Below are positions 44,491 through 56,094 of a stretch of 64,000 nucleotides of DNA, piece by piece. How positions within the stretch are numbered: the first letter of the stretch is position 1; every line of letters begins with the position of its first letter. The position numbers and the translations under genes were made by a program. Source of the DNA: Branchiostoma floridae (Eukaryota; Chordata; Leptocardii; Amphioxiformes; Branchiostomatidae); assembly GCF_000003815.2 (NCBI RefSeq), contig NC_049992.1, positions 8,368,920 through 8,432,919 on the forward strand, in the 5' to 3' direction. The notes beneath the pieces were generated by a model. It was not told the DNA's origin and did no database searches. It worked only from the letters and a program-made list of their open reading frames with translations.

Positions 44491-46116
44491 CAAACCTAGC
44501 ATGTGAATGGATTCGGAATAGCAAGAAGTTGTACAATTTAGGGGAAGTGAACAATCGATATGTCGAGAAATCCCGTCAACACCCTCATTACAACTTCAAA
44601 TTTCCCCTGGGCGGTCTTCCTACTTACTTTTAGCAACGCACACACCAATCAAATTATCCTTTTTACATCCATGTGGTTTGAAAATGCAGCGTGTGCAATC
44701 GGAAAAATACATCCCGTTTTCTACCTCCATTCTTTTGCTGTTGAGAACTGTGTCCAAAATGGTGCTTTGCTAAACTACGGAGTACCTCATGTATAGTATG
44801 CTTCATGAGAATATAGGAAAGATCTAAAAGATGTTAGACTGACATATTAAGGAGCTCCTGTTCACTATCACAGTACGTCTCTCTTCTTCATCTTGTCGTA
44901 CCTTGGCCTTACAAGCAGCTGGAAATCGGTTTATTTCGCTTCATCGCAGTAACCCAATTTGAAAATAACCAATATTTCCCTAGCTCATCTCTCGTTGCAA
45001 CTACACCACAAATCATCATTTATCTTACAAAATACCCCTTGGATATTTTGCCAGTAAATTTTCTGCAGATCGCTACATCAGATCCTACCTTTCCTAGATG
45101 ATATGCCTCCAGTCCTGTGTATTAAGGGTTTATTAGAATGGTACGCTGAAAACCGACAAAACAAAGCTCCAGGGAAAATATTCCATTTTGAATCACAGCT
45201 AGGAGACATTCTTTCATCCATTTGATACCATGACGTTAGAGAAAGCGTGCGACTTGTAAGAGGACCCTCTGGAAATAGGACGGGACTGAAGATAACAGAT
45301 CAACAAGGAAGAATTGAACACTTGAACACTGTGCCTGCCTCTTCTCTGCCTTGCAAAGGTGTATTCACCTTCCTGCAGTGGACGAAATCTGCCATATAGA
45401 AAACAATTCTGTAGCATCGTTGAAGAGGTTCCTCAGTCACGTATGAATACAGTTAATCCAATTTTCTTCAATCAATTCTGTAGCAAGGTTGAACTGCAGA
45501 CTTTAAAACAAAGGGGAAATTGGGCGTACCCAAATTTGTAAATGTTTGTTTGTTTGTTTGTTTTGTTGCGATCTCCATTAGTGTTACACGATTACATAAC
45601 TATTCTACCTGGAGTCCAGCTACATTAAAACGATGAAAGGAACAAAACTTATACAATCAGTACACACAAATGGTCAGCATTAGTTGTCAAGGAACGAGCA
45701 ATCCACTGCTTCTATTACGTCACTTCATACCAATGCAGTTAGATCCCTGCCATTTACCGCTATTGGTAAATCACACTTTTCGTGCAATCGGAAACAGAAT
45801 ATGTTGCACAATTCTACCATATTCTAGTCTCCTTCTTCATTTTGGATAAGGAATATAAGCAAATGTCTAGGTGTATAAATTATAAATAAGACACAGTCAG
45901 TTCTACTCTAAGTCTACCATCATAAGCTATATACCAGTTTTCTTTCGATATTGAGCCCGGCCTTCGGATTCCCCTGGAGTTCCTTTATATCATCCGCCGT
46001 GGAACGATCAAAAGATCCCTCCGCCCTAACAAATGATGATGGACTTGTGCCGGAAGCGTCACGGGGTCAGTCTGCACGCGTTTCCATCCATCACCCTCCA
46101 CCAGCGGGCTCCGTTA

Positions 46117-46303
46117 TAGGGGGGTCTGCATGGGGGGTTCCGACAACGCTTTACGCTGAGGACCCCCCCCCCCCCCCTACGTATTACGCTAAATTTGGTC
46201 GCCTCGCTACGAATTACGTAGATAAGATGATTTTCCCTACTACGAGTTACGGCAAATACAAATAGGCTGCCTACACCTTACGGAAAAGAGCATGCAGACC
46301 CTC
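46117..46303. mobile_element. MITE-like repeat with AGGGTCTGCATG ends
   Basis: GGGGTCTGCATG near 46121 and CATGCAGACCCT at 46291 are inverted ends. The interior has four CTACGNNTTACG motifs and a C14-type run. It ends 4 bases before the next element at 46307. Confidence 0.55.
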
Positions 46304-46306
46304 TTA

Positions 46307-46926
46307 CAGGGCCTTCACACTGAAACCGAATCAGCAGGAATCAAGCAGAACCAGCCGGAATGAAGGATTTACAAAATTTGTGCCACATTCGGGTGGGAAT
46401 TCCAAATAGACCGGATACCTGTTCAAACGAGAGGTGGAATGAAAATCCTTGTATATTCTTAATCTTGGGTTCGTTCCTATATTCGTAGTACATTATAGAA
46501 ATACTCACTACTTTCCAGATATTTGTTTTCATTCTTGTGACCGGCCGGTTCTCCATCGAATGAGATCAGAATGTTTCGAATAATGTTGGAATGCCTTAGT
46601 TTAAGAATACACGTTGTATGCCGTTCGATATTTCTTCACCTCAAATGCGCCTCGAAAGTTTTAAACATGAGAAAAACAGTCGGGACGGTCACAAGAATAG
46701 GCACAAATTTCTGGAATGCAGTGAGAATTTCTGGAATACACTACAAATTCCTAGGAATAGAAAATAATTTTCATTCTGACGGCATTTTGGCTCATTCCTT
46801 CTCGTGTGAAGGGGATATAAGGTCCATTCGGAATTCCCACCCGAATGTGGAACGAATTTTGCATATACTTAATTCCTACTGGTTCTGCTTGATTCCCACT
46901 AATCCGGTTTCAGTGTGAAGGCCCTG
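46307..46926. mobile_element. TA-flanked foldback element, 620 bp, full outer arms
   Basis: CAGGGCCTTCACACTGAAAC and GTTTCAGTGTGAAGGCCCTG are perfect inverted ends between TA dinucleotides. Arms pair for about 120 bases and include CATTCGGGTGGGAATTCC. Related to 38329-38927. Confidence 0.85.
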
Positions 46927-47217
46927 TAAGGCTCTGCAGCCGGGCCCGATGACGACCAATCCCGCCAACAGTGGGGTGATAGACCCCGGTGTCACCTGGA
47001 GTCATTACCGGATGGATTTTCCATTATTCCGAGGTTCAGCCTGATTGTTTGATAACAGTCTGTGTCCCGCTGGCATCCTATGGAAAAGAAAAGAGCGGGT
47101 CAGGGTTGCAATCATTTGTGTTTGGAGTCCATATTCCGGCTCTATCCAGTGTCTGGGTCGATTGGAAGTGCCCACGTCTGCGTTACTCAAATGGCAGCTG
47201 GTAGCAGCGTTAAACTG

Positions 47218-47480
47218 TCATTATTTGTTCATGTCGATGATATGAAACTTTTTAGATTGCACTTTTCGGAACCAGACATATAACCTTAAAGCCTTAAATG
47301 GCACAAACATACATACCCATTCATTCAACTGGACAAACTTTGATTCATTATTTGTTCATGTCGATGTTGTGAGGTTTTAAAGATTGTACTTTTGAGAACC
47401 AGACAGTCATTTAAACCAACCTTAAATCCTTGAATGGCACAACCATACATATCAATTCAATCCAGTGGACAGAAAAGGTA
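47218..47480. repeat. Tandem duplication, about 130-bp unit
   Basis: ATTATTTGTTCATGTCGATG to GGCACAAMCATACATA occurs twice head to tail. Confidence 0.88.
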
Positions 47481-48384
47481 GCACCAACTTTGCAATAGCA
47501 TGATTAGACTGTCAGTAAACCTCTAGCTCTACAGTACATAAAGGGAGAAAGAATTAAACAATGATGATTTGATCTAGAAATATGACAAGAAGCAATTTTG
47601 TTATGCAATCAGCACTCCGCTCTGTAACACTGTTGTCGTGTTGATCGAGGAGATTTGTGTGTTAAAATATGTCAAACGTAAACTCACTTCCCAAACATGT
47701 CGAATTATAGACATTTATAAGAAAGTATGTGTGAACTAATTGGTGACACAATGGAAACGAAATTCGTTTGTAGTAGATACACTATAGCCACCATCCGGTA
47801 AGTAGTAAAAGTTTATTGCAAATTCATGGTGAACAAAATCAAATACATGAGGTGATTGAGAACAGGTAAATAATCTAAATTCTAACATGTGAAGATTACT
47901 TGATTGTATGTGCATACAGAATATCGAATACGATTCTAAACCTACATTACTATTGCGGGGTTTGACTTCTTTGAAAACAATTGAAAATGAAATGTCCCAC
48001 ATTTTCTATGATAGGTTGATTCGGTGATCTTAGCAGGAAGTGTGTCTTCTGTATTTTTTTCTAACAATGACAAGTATGTCGATGGTCATGCCAAGCACAT
48101 TCGTGCGTTGAAAAAATTGCCGACCATAAATGTGTTTTCTTTTCCCAATCCATGTCTCTCGTTAGGGAGGTGCAATAGATTTTAACAGCCACTGCGGATA
48201 AATTGGACGTTGCGGACAGAATCTGGTCAATACTTCACCCCAATTATTGCGAGTTGCGACGTATTGACCAAACACATAATCCCTGCGGTACTCTCTGGGC
48301 TTTGCCTGGATTTCCTCACGACTCGGTTCTGATGCGCTGTGAGCAGATGATTGAGCGTGCTGCCAGATGTGGACTGGTCTGACA

Positions 48385-48905
48385 ACAGTCGGTTCAAGTT
48401 CCTACATCTTTCTTACTGTCAGGGTGGACTGACTAAGGCTTAGGTCACATTTCCAAAACCGGGGCCCGGACTGGTAGCTTACGAGAGCGAAAAGAATGGT
48501 ATGAAAGACATCAAAATATACAAAATGTCAAAATAAGATCCATGTGCATGATATGTGTGTATTTTCAGGTATACACCTTGATTTTTCGTTTCTTAAAACA
48601 TCCCGCCCGGGCCCCGGTTTGGAAATGTGACCTAAGCCTAATAGGGTCTCAGCTGCTTTATGTACTCTGTGTGTACTCTGCATTAACGGATGCCTGAAAA
48701 CAGTAATCACAGAAAAGCCTGCAGAACAATTAAAATCTCTTGTTAGGGTCGTACAAACTATATCTTTCTTACCATCAGGACGGCCTGACTAATAGCGTCT
48801 CAGCTGTAGTTGCGCTCTACTCTTCATTAACGGATGCCTGAAAACAGTAACCACAGAAATTACTGCAGAACAAATACAGCTCTTGTTAGGGTCTTATAGA
48901 CTACA
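48385..48905. repeat. Tandem duplication (about 154-bp unit) split by a MITE
   Basis: Unit 1 (48398 onward) and unit 2 (48757 onward) share ATCTTTCTTACNRTCAGG, TAATAGNGTCTCAGCTG and AACGGATGCCTGAAAACAGT. Unit 1 is interrupted by the element at 48437-48638. Confidence 0.9.
48437..48638. mobile_element. PIF/Harbinger-like MITE with TAA duplication and an empty site nearby
   Basis: GGCTTAGGTCACATTTCC and GGAAATGTGACCTAAGCC are perfect inverted ends, flanked by TAA (48434-48436, 48639-48641). The sister repeat unit reads CCTGACTAATAGCGTCTC uninterrupted, giving the pre-insertion state with a single TAA. Confidence 0.92.
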
Positions 48906-50389
48906 CATGTGAATGTAGATGAATAAAACTGCAAATACCCTACCTTCATACATGTAAGCTCCAACAGAGGCTTTATTTGTCTATTAGCTGTGATACAAAT
49001 TTCTAAATATTGTACACTGCTAGTCTACCTGGACATGCATAAAAGTACACACATCACATAACGTAACACATACAAATACTTGCAATTATTTACAGTACAA
49101 ATCATTCCATGTAGATATGGATCTATATATGAAAGTCTAGATCTTCTTAATGGTATTAGTTCTCGTTTTTGGTAGTCTGTATGTGTGCTTGCTGGTATGA
49201 CGTATCTTGTAACTGTGTTGCTGTGTGACAGGAGACAAGTTACCTTTTTGCAATAGAAAAAAAAGGTAAACTTTCAAATAACATGTCAGTAAGGTTTGAC
49301 ATTAGAAACTAGTTCGTAGTGCCTTGCGATAAGTATAGCTTCAGATCATCAACAGACAACCACAACTTTAACGTCGTTGGATGAGTTAGGGACTGGCTGT
49401 GTTCATTCAAGACATTCAACGCAAACCGCAACAAGCATTACGCATAAGCACCCTAACCATGGCCATTCCTCATACGCTTGCGAGTCTAAAGCTTGATCAT
49501 CAAGTATTTTACGTAAGGGTCATTGCCTACAGCAGTTCAGTAGAAGCCTTCACACCGCGTCAGACATCCATGACAGGCATTCATCACAATAGTTCCGGGC
49601 ATTTAGAGCTATCTGCACATCTTAGGAACATCTTCCAGTATCACAGCACGTCCCACTGCTGATAGACATCTTGATGGATGTCTCAATTACTAAGGATCTT
49701 AAAGAGATGAGATGATGTATGTGTGTATTCAGGAAGGATTCTACAGGATCATACAGTGTCAAGCACATCCTGAGGTTGGGAAGTTTTTGGTCCCGATAGA
49801 AAGGTCTCCGTCAATATTGTCTGGCAGACACTTCAACACGACATCTCTTGGTGCTGCTATGATTATACAGGTTACTGCTAACGATTTTTCGAATGTTATC
49901 GAAAACAGTTTGAGGAAGCCCGATGTTAGATGGTAAAACAATGACTTCCTTTGTCGTAGACACCACTAATTCTAGACTTGCACTACAACTAAAGCAGTTA
50001 CTGTGTTCATTGGTAGGGTCTGTCATTATACCGGTGCTCTTGCGTAACCGATATGACAAACCCACTCATAAATATGTATGTATGTATGTATTCATAAATA
50101 AAATGTACTTCATGTTGTTATTGCAGGGTGTTGGTATTGATTATCACTGAATATTTTCGAATTCAGTTACATTCTCCGTTAATCGGGTTCCAAGACAAGC
50201 AATGAAGATATCCACTCTAAAATTTATCGTCCAAAACCCCCAGTCCCATTAGGATGTAAGTCAGAGAATTTGATCACCAGATAGGACCGTGTTACATGGC
50301 GGCCATGACCTCCCTGTACCCTCTCCTGGTACCTGTAGACGGACTGGCTGATAGAGACAAGATTATCAGACGTGGCGTCCAGCCAGAAA

Positions 50390-50790
50390 CTGGTTTGTTT
50401 ATGGTCATGTATGGGCGCAATATGCAGTATAATAAGATGCAATGTGGAACCTGTGCATGTACGAGGAAAGGCAAGGATAAACTGAAGAGAGTGCAGAACC
50501 AAGCTGCCAGATTCTGTACAAGACTGGGGCTGGTTTGTTTATGGTCATGTATGGATGCAATATGCAGCACATAACAGTATGGGACCCATATATAAGAAGA
50601 AATAAAAGGACAAACTGGAAAGGCTGCAGAGTCAAGCTGTCAGATTCCGTGCGAACAACCATGACAGGGGTGCTCGAATCACGAAAATAAAGACAGACCT
50701 GCAGTGGATGTCACTCGAAGTGTAATATGACCAGCTGCTGTCCCGCCGCGTATCTGCGCAGCTGGTGTGTTACGACGAAGGGCTGTTATT
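50390..50790 (+). mobile_element. LINE ORF2 3'-end fragment with internal duplication
   Basis: Plus-strand conceptual pieces KDKLKRVQNQAARF, KDKLERLQSQAVRFRANNHD and ITKIKTDLQWMSLEV match the C-terminal region of non-LTR retrotransposon reverse transcriptases. GTTTGTTTATGGTCATGTAT recurs 138 bases apart, so the fragment is internally duplicated and contains stops. Confidence 0.72.
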
Positions 50791-51423
50791 CTCCTTGGTG
50801 TATTATTGCAGCCAGTAGGTACCCAATCTGAACAATGAGGCTGTTTAAGTTCTTCATGCACATCCTCCAACACGGGACCCCCGTTTTACGTCCCTTCCGA
50901 AAGACGAATGCAACGACTCGAGCCGACTCAGGCCCACGGATCCATTGGATCCAGATGGTCAAGCAGCGGGGTTGCATTACCGTTCGGCCACAGAGACATG
51001 CCTTGTAGCGTATAGCGATCTAACAAAGAGAAAATGCCACAGCTCACAAGAAGCGCGTCAGCTATCGCCATGTGCGTCAGCCCACACTATCAGCGAATGA
51101 ATCTTGCTTTTGATTCAGGGTAATGGCTGTTGGATACGCACAAATTAATACTGGATCTTGGTTTGACGGAGGAACTATGTTGGCAGTTGCAGCACTTTCA
51201 ACGAGGAAGTCATGAATATGGCGAGTTTTCAATAAAGCTATATTTGTTTGATGTATACCAGACAGATATAGAGAGTCAATGAAATATGTAACCATGGGGT
51301 TGAGACCTGGCTTGTTGTTGATGTATCTTAGATCTTCTTGCTTTTGATATCAGTCTGTCCAGTTTTCCATTGAAGAATAGAATCATACATCTGTAGAACT
51401 CTACATCTACTTTTATGTTGTTA

Positions 51424-51708
51424 AAAAACAGGGGCATCGAACGAGTGCTGAACTCCATGTTTACCGATCAAACTAGCTGAAGTAGAGTGCTTCAATTTGA
51501 CAGAAGTACAAAGTGGCTTTATTTCAAGCCTGACTTCTAAAGCTATCGTATAGACGACAGCTACAAAAACAGGGGCATTAAACGAGTACTGGCCTCTATG
51601 CTTACCCATCACACTGAAATAGAGAACCTCAATAGGACAGACGTACAAAACTGGCTTTATTTCAAGCCTGACTTCTAAAGCTATCCTATAGACGACATCT
51701 GCCTATCT
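51424..51708. repeat. Tandem duplication, 141-bp unit
   Basis: AACAGGGGCAT to TAAAGCTATCSTATAGACGA occurs twice, with TGGCTTTATTTCAAGCCTGA identical in both. Confidence 0.93.
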
Positions 51709-52084
51709 TTTCTGTTTCATGTAGAGAGATGAGGCATCGTGAAATGTGATTATCCGCCGGCGGGCATTGATACTTATCCACCTCCAGACAGCAGAAATCT
51801 ATCAGCACGATAGCCATCTTCGTCACCATGGCGACGTCTACGCACTTACACCTCAGCTCGTCGATCTTCACAGTTTCTTCAATTGTTACTTATGGAGAGG
51901 ATTAAGGAGTTTGACAGCATCGGGAATGTATAGTGGTGTAGGATCCCCTATAGCCTACATGTGTGATTTATCCTACGCGCACTTTTAATTTCTGCTGTTC
52001 AAACATGATGTTGATCATCCGTATTTTTCTTATTTGTCAAATGGAAAGTGTCATTAGGATTTATATGTAGTGCTACGATGTACC

Positions 52085-53003
52085 AGGTGATATGTCTTTT
52101 AATTCAGGTGATCAGAGGGAGGGATCGTTTGCCGGTCAGTGGAAATACTTCTTCACCCACAACATTACGAAATGGAACCGTGGAAAAACTGGTTTCTATA
52201 GATCAGTTAAACTTCAAAGTTCAAACAATTGTCTTCAGTATGGCAGACATTCTGGTGCATAAGGAAAACCATGGCTTGTATGATTTGACCACTCTATTCC
52301 CTTCCCAGGTTGCTTGCCAAGTTCTTTTAATAGCAAGCTGATGAGAGACTAGCACCATGAAAAGTGGCACCTTCGAACATTTGGTTAAGGTTGTGGTAGA
52401 CATTCTGTCGCGAAAAAGCAACATCGACTTGTATAATGGACAACTCTCTTCCCTTTTCAGGCAGCTTGCCAAACTGTAGCAGGTAAATAAGGAATTGGCA
52501 ACCTCCGACATCTGCAGCTTTCATCATGAGACATGACCAAGTGCTTCCCGTAAGTTGGGGATGAGAGAAAGGCAAGGCTCCAAGCAAAGCTGCATCTTCC
52601 AACAATTGGCAAACATTCTGCAGCAGCAAGACGAACACGGCTTGTACAATTTGACCACTCTATATCTTTTTCAGGTAGCTTGCCAAGCTCTCGCAGGTTC
52701 ACGAGGAATTGGTAATCTCCAACAATTGCAGCTTTCATCATGACTAAGTACGATGAGAGAGAGAGAGAGTAGCAAGCAACGCTGTATCTTTCAACATTCT
52801 TCCTAAGCAAGACAATCACGACTTGCATGATTCGACCTGCTATATTCTCTTTTCATGTGCATGTAGCTAGTCGTGTTCCACTTGCTGGTGAAGAAAGAGC
52901 TGCAAAGCTAAATCTCCCAACAGTTGATGAACATTCTGCCGCAGCATAGCTAGCAAGACAATCACGATTTATGTAACTCTACTACTTTGTTTTCTCTTTT
53001 CAG
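52085..53003 (+). repeat. Array of decayed copies of the transporter's acceptor and first coding exon start
   Basis: Acceptor-like ends occur at 52107, 52308, 52460 and 52674, a broken one near 52855, then the real one at 53003. Copies share TAGCTTGCCAAG after the acceptor, GCAAAGCTGCATCTTCCAAC, TTGGCAAACATTCTGC and CACGGCTTGTACAATTTGAC. The real exon reads TAGCTTGCCGTG, GCAAAGCTGCGGCCATCTCC and TGTGGCAAGCGTTCTGCCGC at the same offsets, the last being coding. Confidence 0.85.
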
Positions 53004-53059
53004 ATAGCTTGCCGTGTTCCACTCGCTTTAGTGAAGCAAAGCTGCGGCCATCTCCCAGC
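53004..53059 (+). other. 5' UTR part of the transporter's first coding exon
   Basis: It follows an acceptor with a strong pyrimidine tract (TTTTCTCTTTTCAG) and leads to an ATG with A at -3 and G at +4. Confidence 0.65.
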
Positions 53060-54120
53060 ATGGCGAAAGTGTGGCAAGCGTTCTGCCGCACCAAGACCAC
53101 CACCACCCGAGACCTGAAGGACACGGAGTTGTCCCGGTGCCTCGGGGTGTTCGACCTGACGGCCCTCGGGATCGGCAGCACCCTCGGGGCTGGGATATAC
53201 GTGCTGGCTGGGCAGGTAACATAAAACCATAATTTTCGCCACATAAAACCAGAACTTTCGGTACTTTCGACCAATTGCTGACGTCACGTATCCGCACGAT
53301 CACACGTTGATAAGATCACCTGTCTGCAACTCTCGTTCTGAAGTGACTGGTCATCAGTATTAATCCTGAAGAAGGCCACAGTGGTCGTTGAAAATTTGAC
53401 CCGTGTAACGTTATACATTTGTGTTGGAAGAACGTTTAGCATTGTACTGTGATTACTACAAACACAGATGAGATTCCATGAATGAATTCAGATACAATAC
53501 TCATCTTTAACTGTATTTGTACGTGTGGTTGAAATTGCATTTCTATGTTACGCAATGTTGATTTGATTACATACAGGACATCCGAGCGCGCATCGATTTT
53601 ACTCCATTAAAAAGTTTTCGACCATGCTATTAATAGTTACAATCGGCTGTAAAATGAGCACACATATGCCGTAAATTAACAAAGATATCGGAAAATTCAT
53701 ACTAATGTCATAGAATCCCAAGGTAAATTCCAAAGTGAAGAACAAAAATGAAAAATCTATACATGATGTAGTTCGGTATACGTTTAGTCTTTTGTTCAAC
53801 CTTTCTGACCACTTAGATTTAATAATGAAGGCAACTTTTTTGGCCAAACGTTTTATGTATTTGCACGCTCGAATCAGCTTGGGGGTTCCCAAAGGATGCC
53901 CTCCACATAATCAAATCTACATGGCCTTACATCCAGTGCCGTCCTTTGTATTTTCAAAGCACTACAATTAGCATTTGCGGCTGTGAATAAGTCTTTGTTG
54001 TCTTATGAACAAATTGATGACACAGTTCCCATCATCGCCCTCCCCAGGTGGCCAGACTGCAGGCCGGACCAGGCGTGGTGCTGTCATTCCTCATCGCTGC
54101 GCTGGCCTCGCTGCTGTCAG
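53060..54120 (+). CDS. SLC7-type cationic amino acid transporter, first two coding exons
   Basis: Exon 53060-53215 starts [19 protein letters not shown], then [20 protein letters not shown] and AGIYVLAGQ, the first transmembrane segment of CAT proteins with the unwound GxGSTLGAG substrate-binding motif. Exon 54048-54120 joins in phase 0 and reads [20 protein letters not shown], the second segment, ending in phase 1 with gtacag. The N-terminus and motif order match SLC7A1-4 cationic amino acid transporters of the plasma membrane, which carry arginine, lysine and ornithine; which paralogue is unclear. No further exon is visible to the window end, so the next intron exceeds 9.8 kb. The start is supported by context and family length. 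Confidence 0.88.
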
Positions 54121-54585
54121 GTACAGCTTGATTTATGGACGAATTAACGCATCATATATCATTAATAGGGTCCAAATCACAAGATGGTAGTTGATGATAT
54201 ATTGTTGATACAGTTGGCAATATGAGACTATTTCACATGGTGTTATGATAAACAATGATAAATTATCATACTGATGATGGAAACGTGAAAACTCAACGAA
54301 ACTGATGAAAATGACACTGATTACGAACTGTAAAATCATGTATGTTTCTATTCACGTTAAATGAATTATCCACTAAAACAACTATGCTCTCCGAGATCAT
54401 AAGTTTTAAAGTGTAATCACGTGCTAGAAATTGATTATGTATGTTGAAATAAGCAGAGATTTTAATGTACAACAAGACGCAATTCAGCCCCTGGCTGCCA
54501 GAACCGTAATGATAAACCATTTTTGATTGATTGATTGATTGATTGAGTGACCATAACACAGGAAAGGGGAGATTAAGAGAAGTAG

Positions 54586-54653
54586 ATTTGAGCTGTATAT
54601 ATATTTTGATTGACCTTCACTTGAGCTGTATATATATTTTGATTGACCTTCAC
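54586..54653. repeat. 33-bp direct duplication
   Basis: TTGAGCTGTATATATATTTT followed by GATTGACCTTCAC occurs twice in immediate succession without a mismatch. Confidence 0.95.
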
Positions 54654-55856
54654 ACAAGAAAGGGTATTAAAAAAACGATCTTAGCAGAGCAAGGCGCAGA
54701 GCAATGCGTGATGATATTACAACAGCAGAAATGATATTGACAAGGTGATATTGAGGACTGATAGAAACTCCTCATGTCTCGCCGGGGACGAAGAAGATAA
54801 GTAAGTACTGACAGCAGAGGTAATTGAATTGCCATTACAAGAGACAGAGACATGACAACTACTTTGATGTTAGCCGCGATTATATTGGATCTTCTCAACA
54901 CGTATCAGAGGTCTGGATTGTCAATAAATCATTATTACCATTAATATGGCAGTACCATAGGGTACAATAGGGGATGGAATTATCATTTCATAAACAAAAT
55001 CTTCAAACCGAAATATTGTCAAAACATATGACCTTCATAAAATTTCATGGAGATATCCACGTGCTTCGTTTAAAATGACACGGTCTCCAATAAATTTAGG
55101 TTTTACCTTAATTCCGTAGACGTACTGTTTGATTTCTCCAATCAAAATGTAAGTCAAATCAAATCAAATCAAATCTAATCAGGGAAAATCAGGGTAGCTT
55201 CTGCATGATTCATGTTGAGTCTAAAGGACATTTCGGGCAATGCCTCCCGATAGAGTGTTTGTAAGTTCTATGACACTCAGGAGGGTGATAAACTGTTACC
55301 AGATCACCCTGGTCTCACAAGAAATCTCACGGCACTGAAGCCTTTTCACACAAGCCTCAGACGAGAAAGAAAGAACGAATCATACTGAAGCGTTTTCAGT
55401 GGCGTCACTGAAGGTGAAGTTTACTGAATAACAAAGTTTCACCTCAGCACAGAGAAGCTACCCTACTGAGGAAGACTTGATGAGATAAATGTCGATATTA
55501 AAGGATTTTCTTTCCCGCTACGATGTTTCCTGTATGGCTTAGAGATGCGTTTGTCATGGGATGAATATTGATCACTTGGAACCATAAAATGTGCCAATTA
55601 TTTCTGATTTATTGCTCCAGGGATACGTTACTTATTCTTCCTCCGAAGTAATGACGAACGTAAATTAAGACTAGTGTCTTCTTTCTTTAACTCTACCGTT
55701 CATGGTATATCTTATTCATCAGAGATGACAACGCGACTTAATATGTAAAGTAGTTACAAAAATTCAGGCGATGGCTCTGTTTACGTCATATCATAATGAG
55801 AAATACCAAACGTTTTCCTTAATTGTTGATAAGATCTTCAAATCCCCAAAAGGTTG

Positions 55857-56094
55857 TAATACCCCGGTCACATTATCCACGATCTTCAGGCGTCAAGATA
55901 GAAGATCGGCCATATTTAAGATCGACAGGGTGTTGCGCGTATTTTTCAACTGAAAACCGTCCCTGTCACATATAAGCCATACTTTGTACCTTGTACAATT
56001 GTTGTGCAATAAAGTCATAATTATAAATGAGGCTCGGGCGATTACCGAACAATCGTCGTCCGATCGATTTTCGCCAAATGTGACAGGGGTATTA
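55857..56094. mobile_element. MITE with TAATACCCC ends, 238 bp
   Basis: TAATACCCCGGTCACATT and AATGTGACAGGGGTATTA pair with one mismatch. GATCG-type motifs occur in both halves. No coding frame. Confidence 0.78.

Larger units (their letters stand above)
43700..52080. other. Long non-coding region, probably intron of the transporter gene
   Basis: No supported coding exon in 8.4 kb. It contains MITEs (44357-44490, 46117-46303, 46307-46926, 48437-48638), tandem duplications (47218-47480, 48385-48905, 51424-51708) and a LINE 3' fragment (50390-50790). GC-richer blocks at 45945-46110 and 46930-47040 are candidates for conserved non-coding elements. Confidence 0.5.

Noticed and set aside
45951-46265. 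Open frame of 104 codons with Pro-rich end
   Set aside because: It starts at TTG, has no splice or family support, and its 3' part runs through a C-run inside a MITE-like repeat. The GC-rich 5' part may be a conserved non-coding element.
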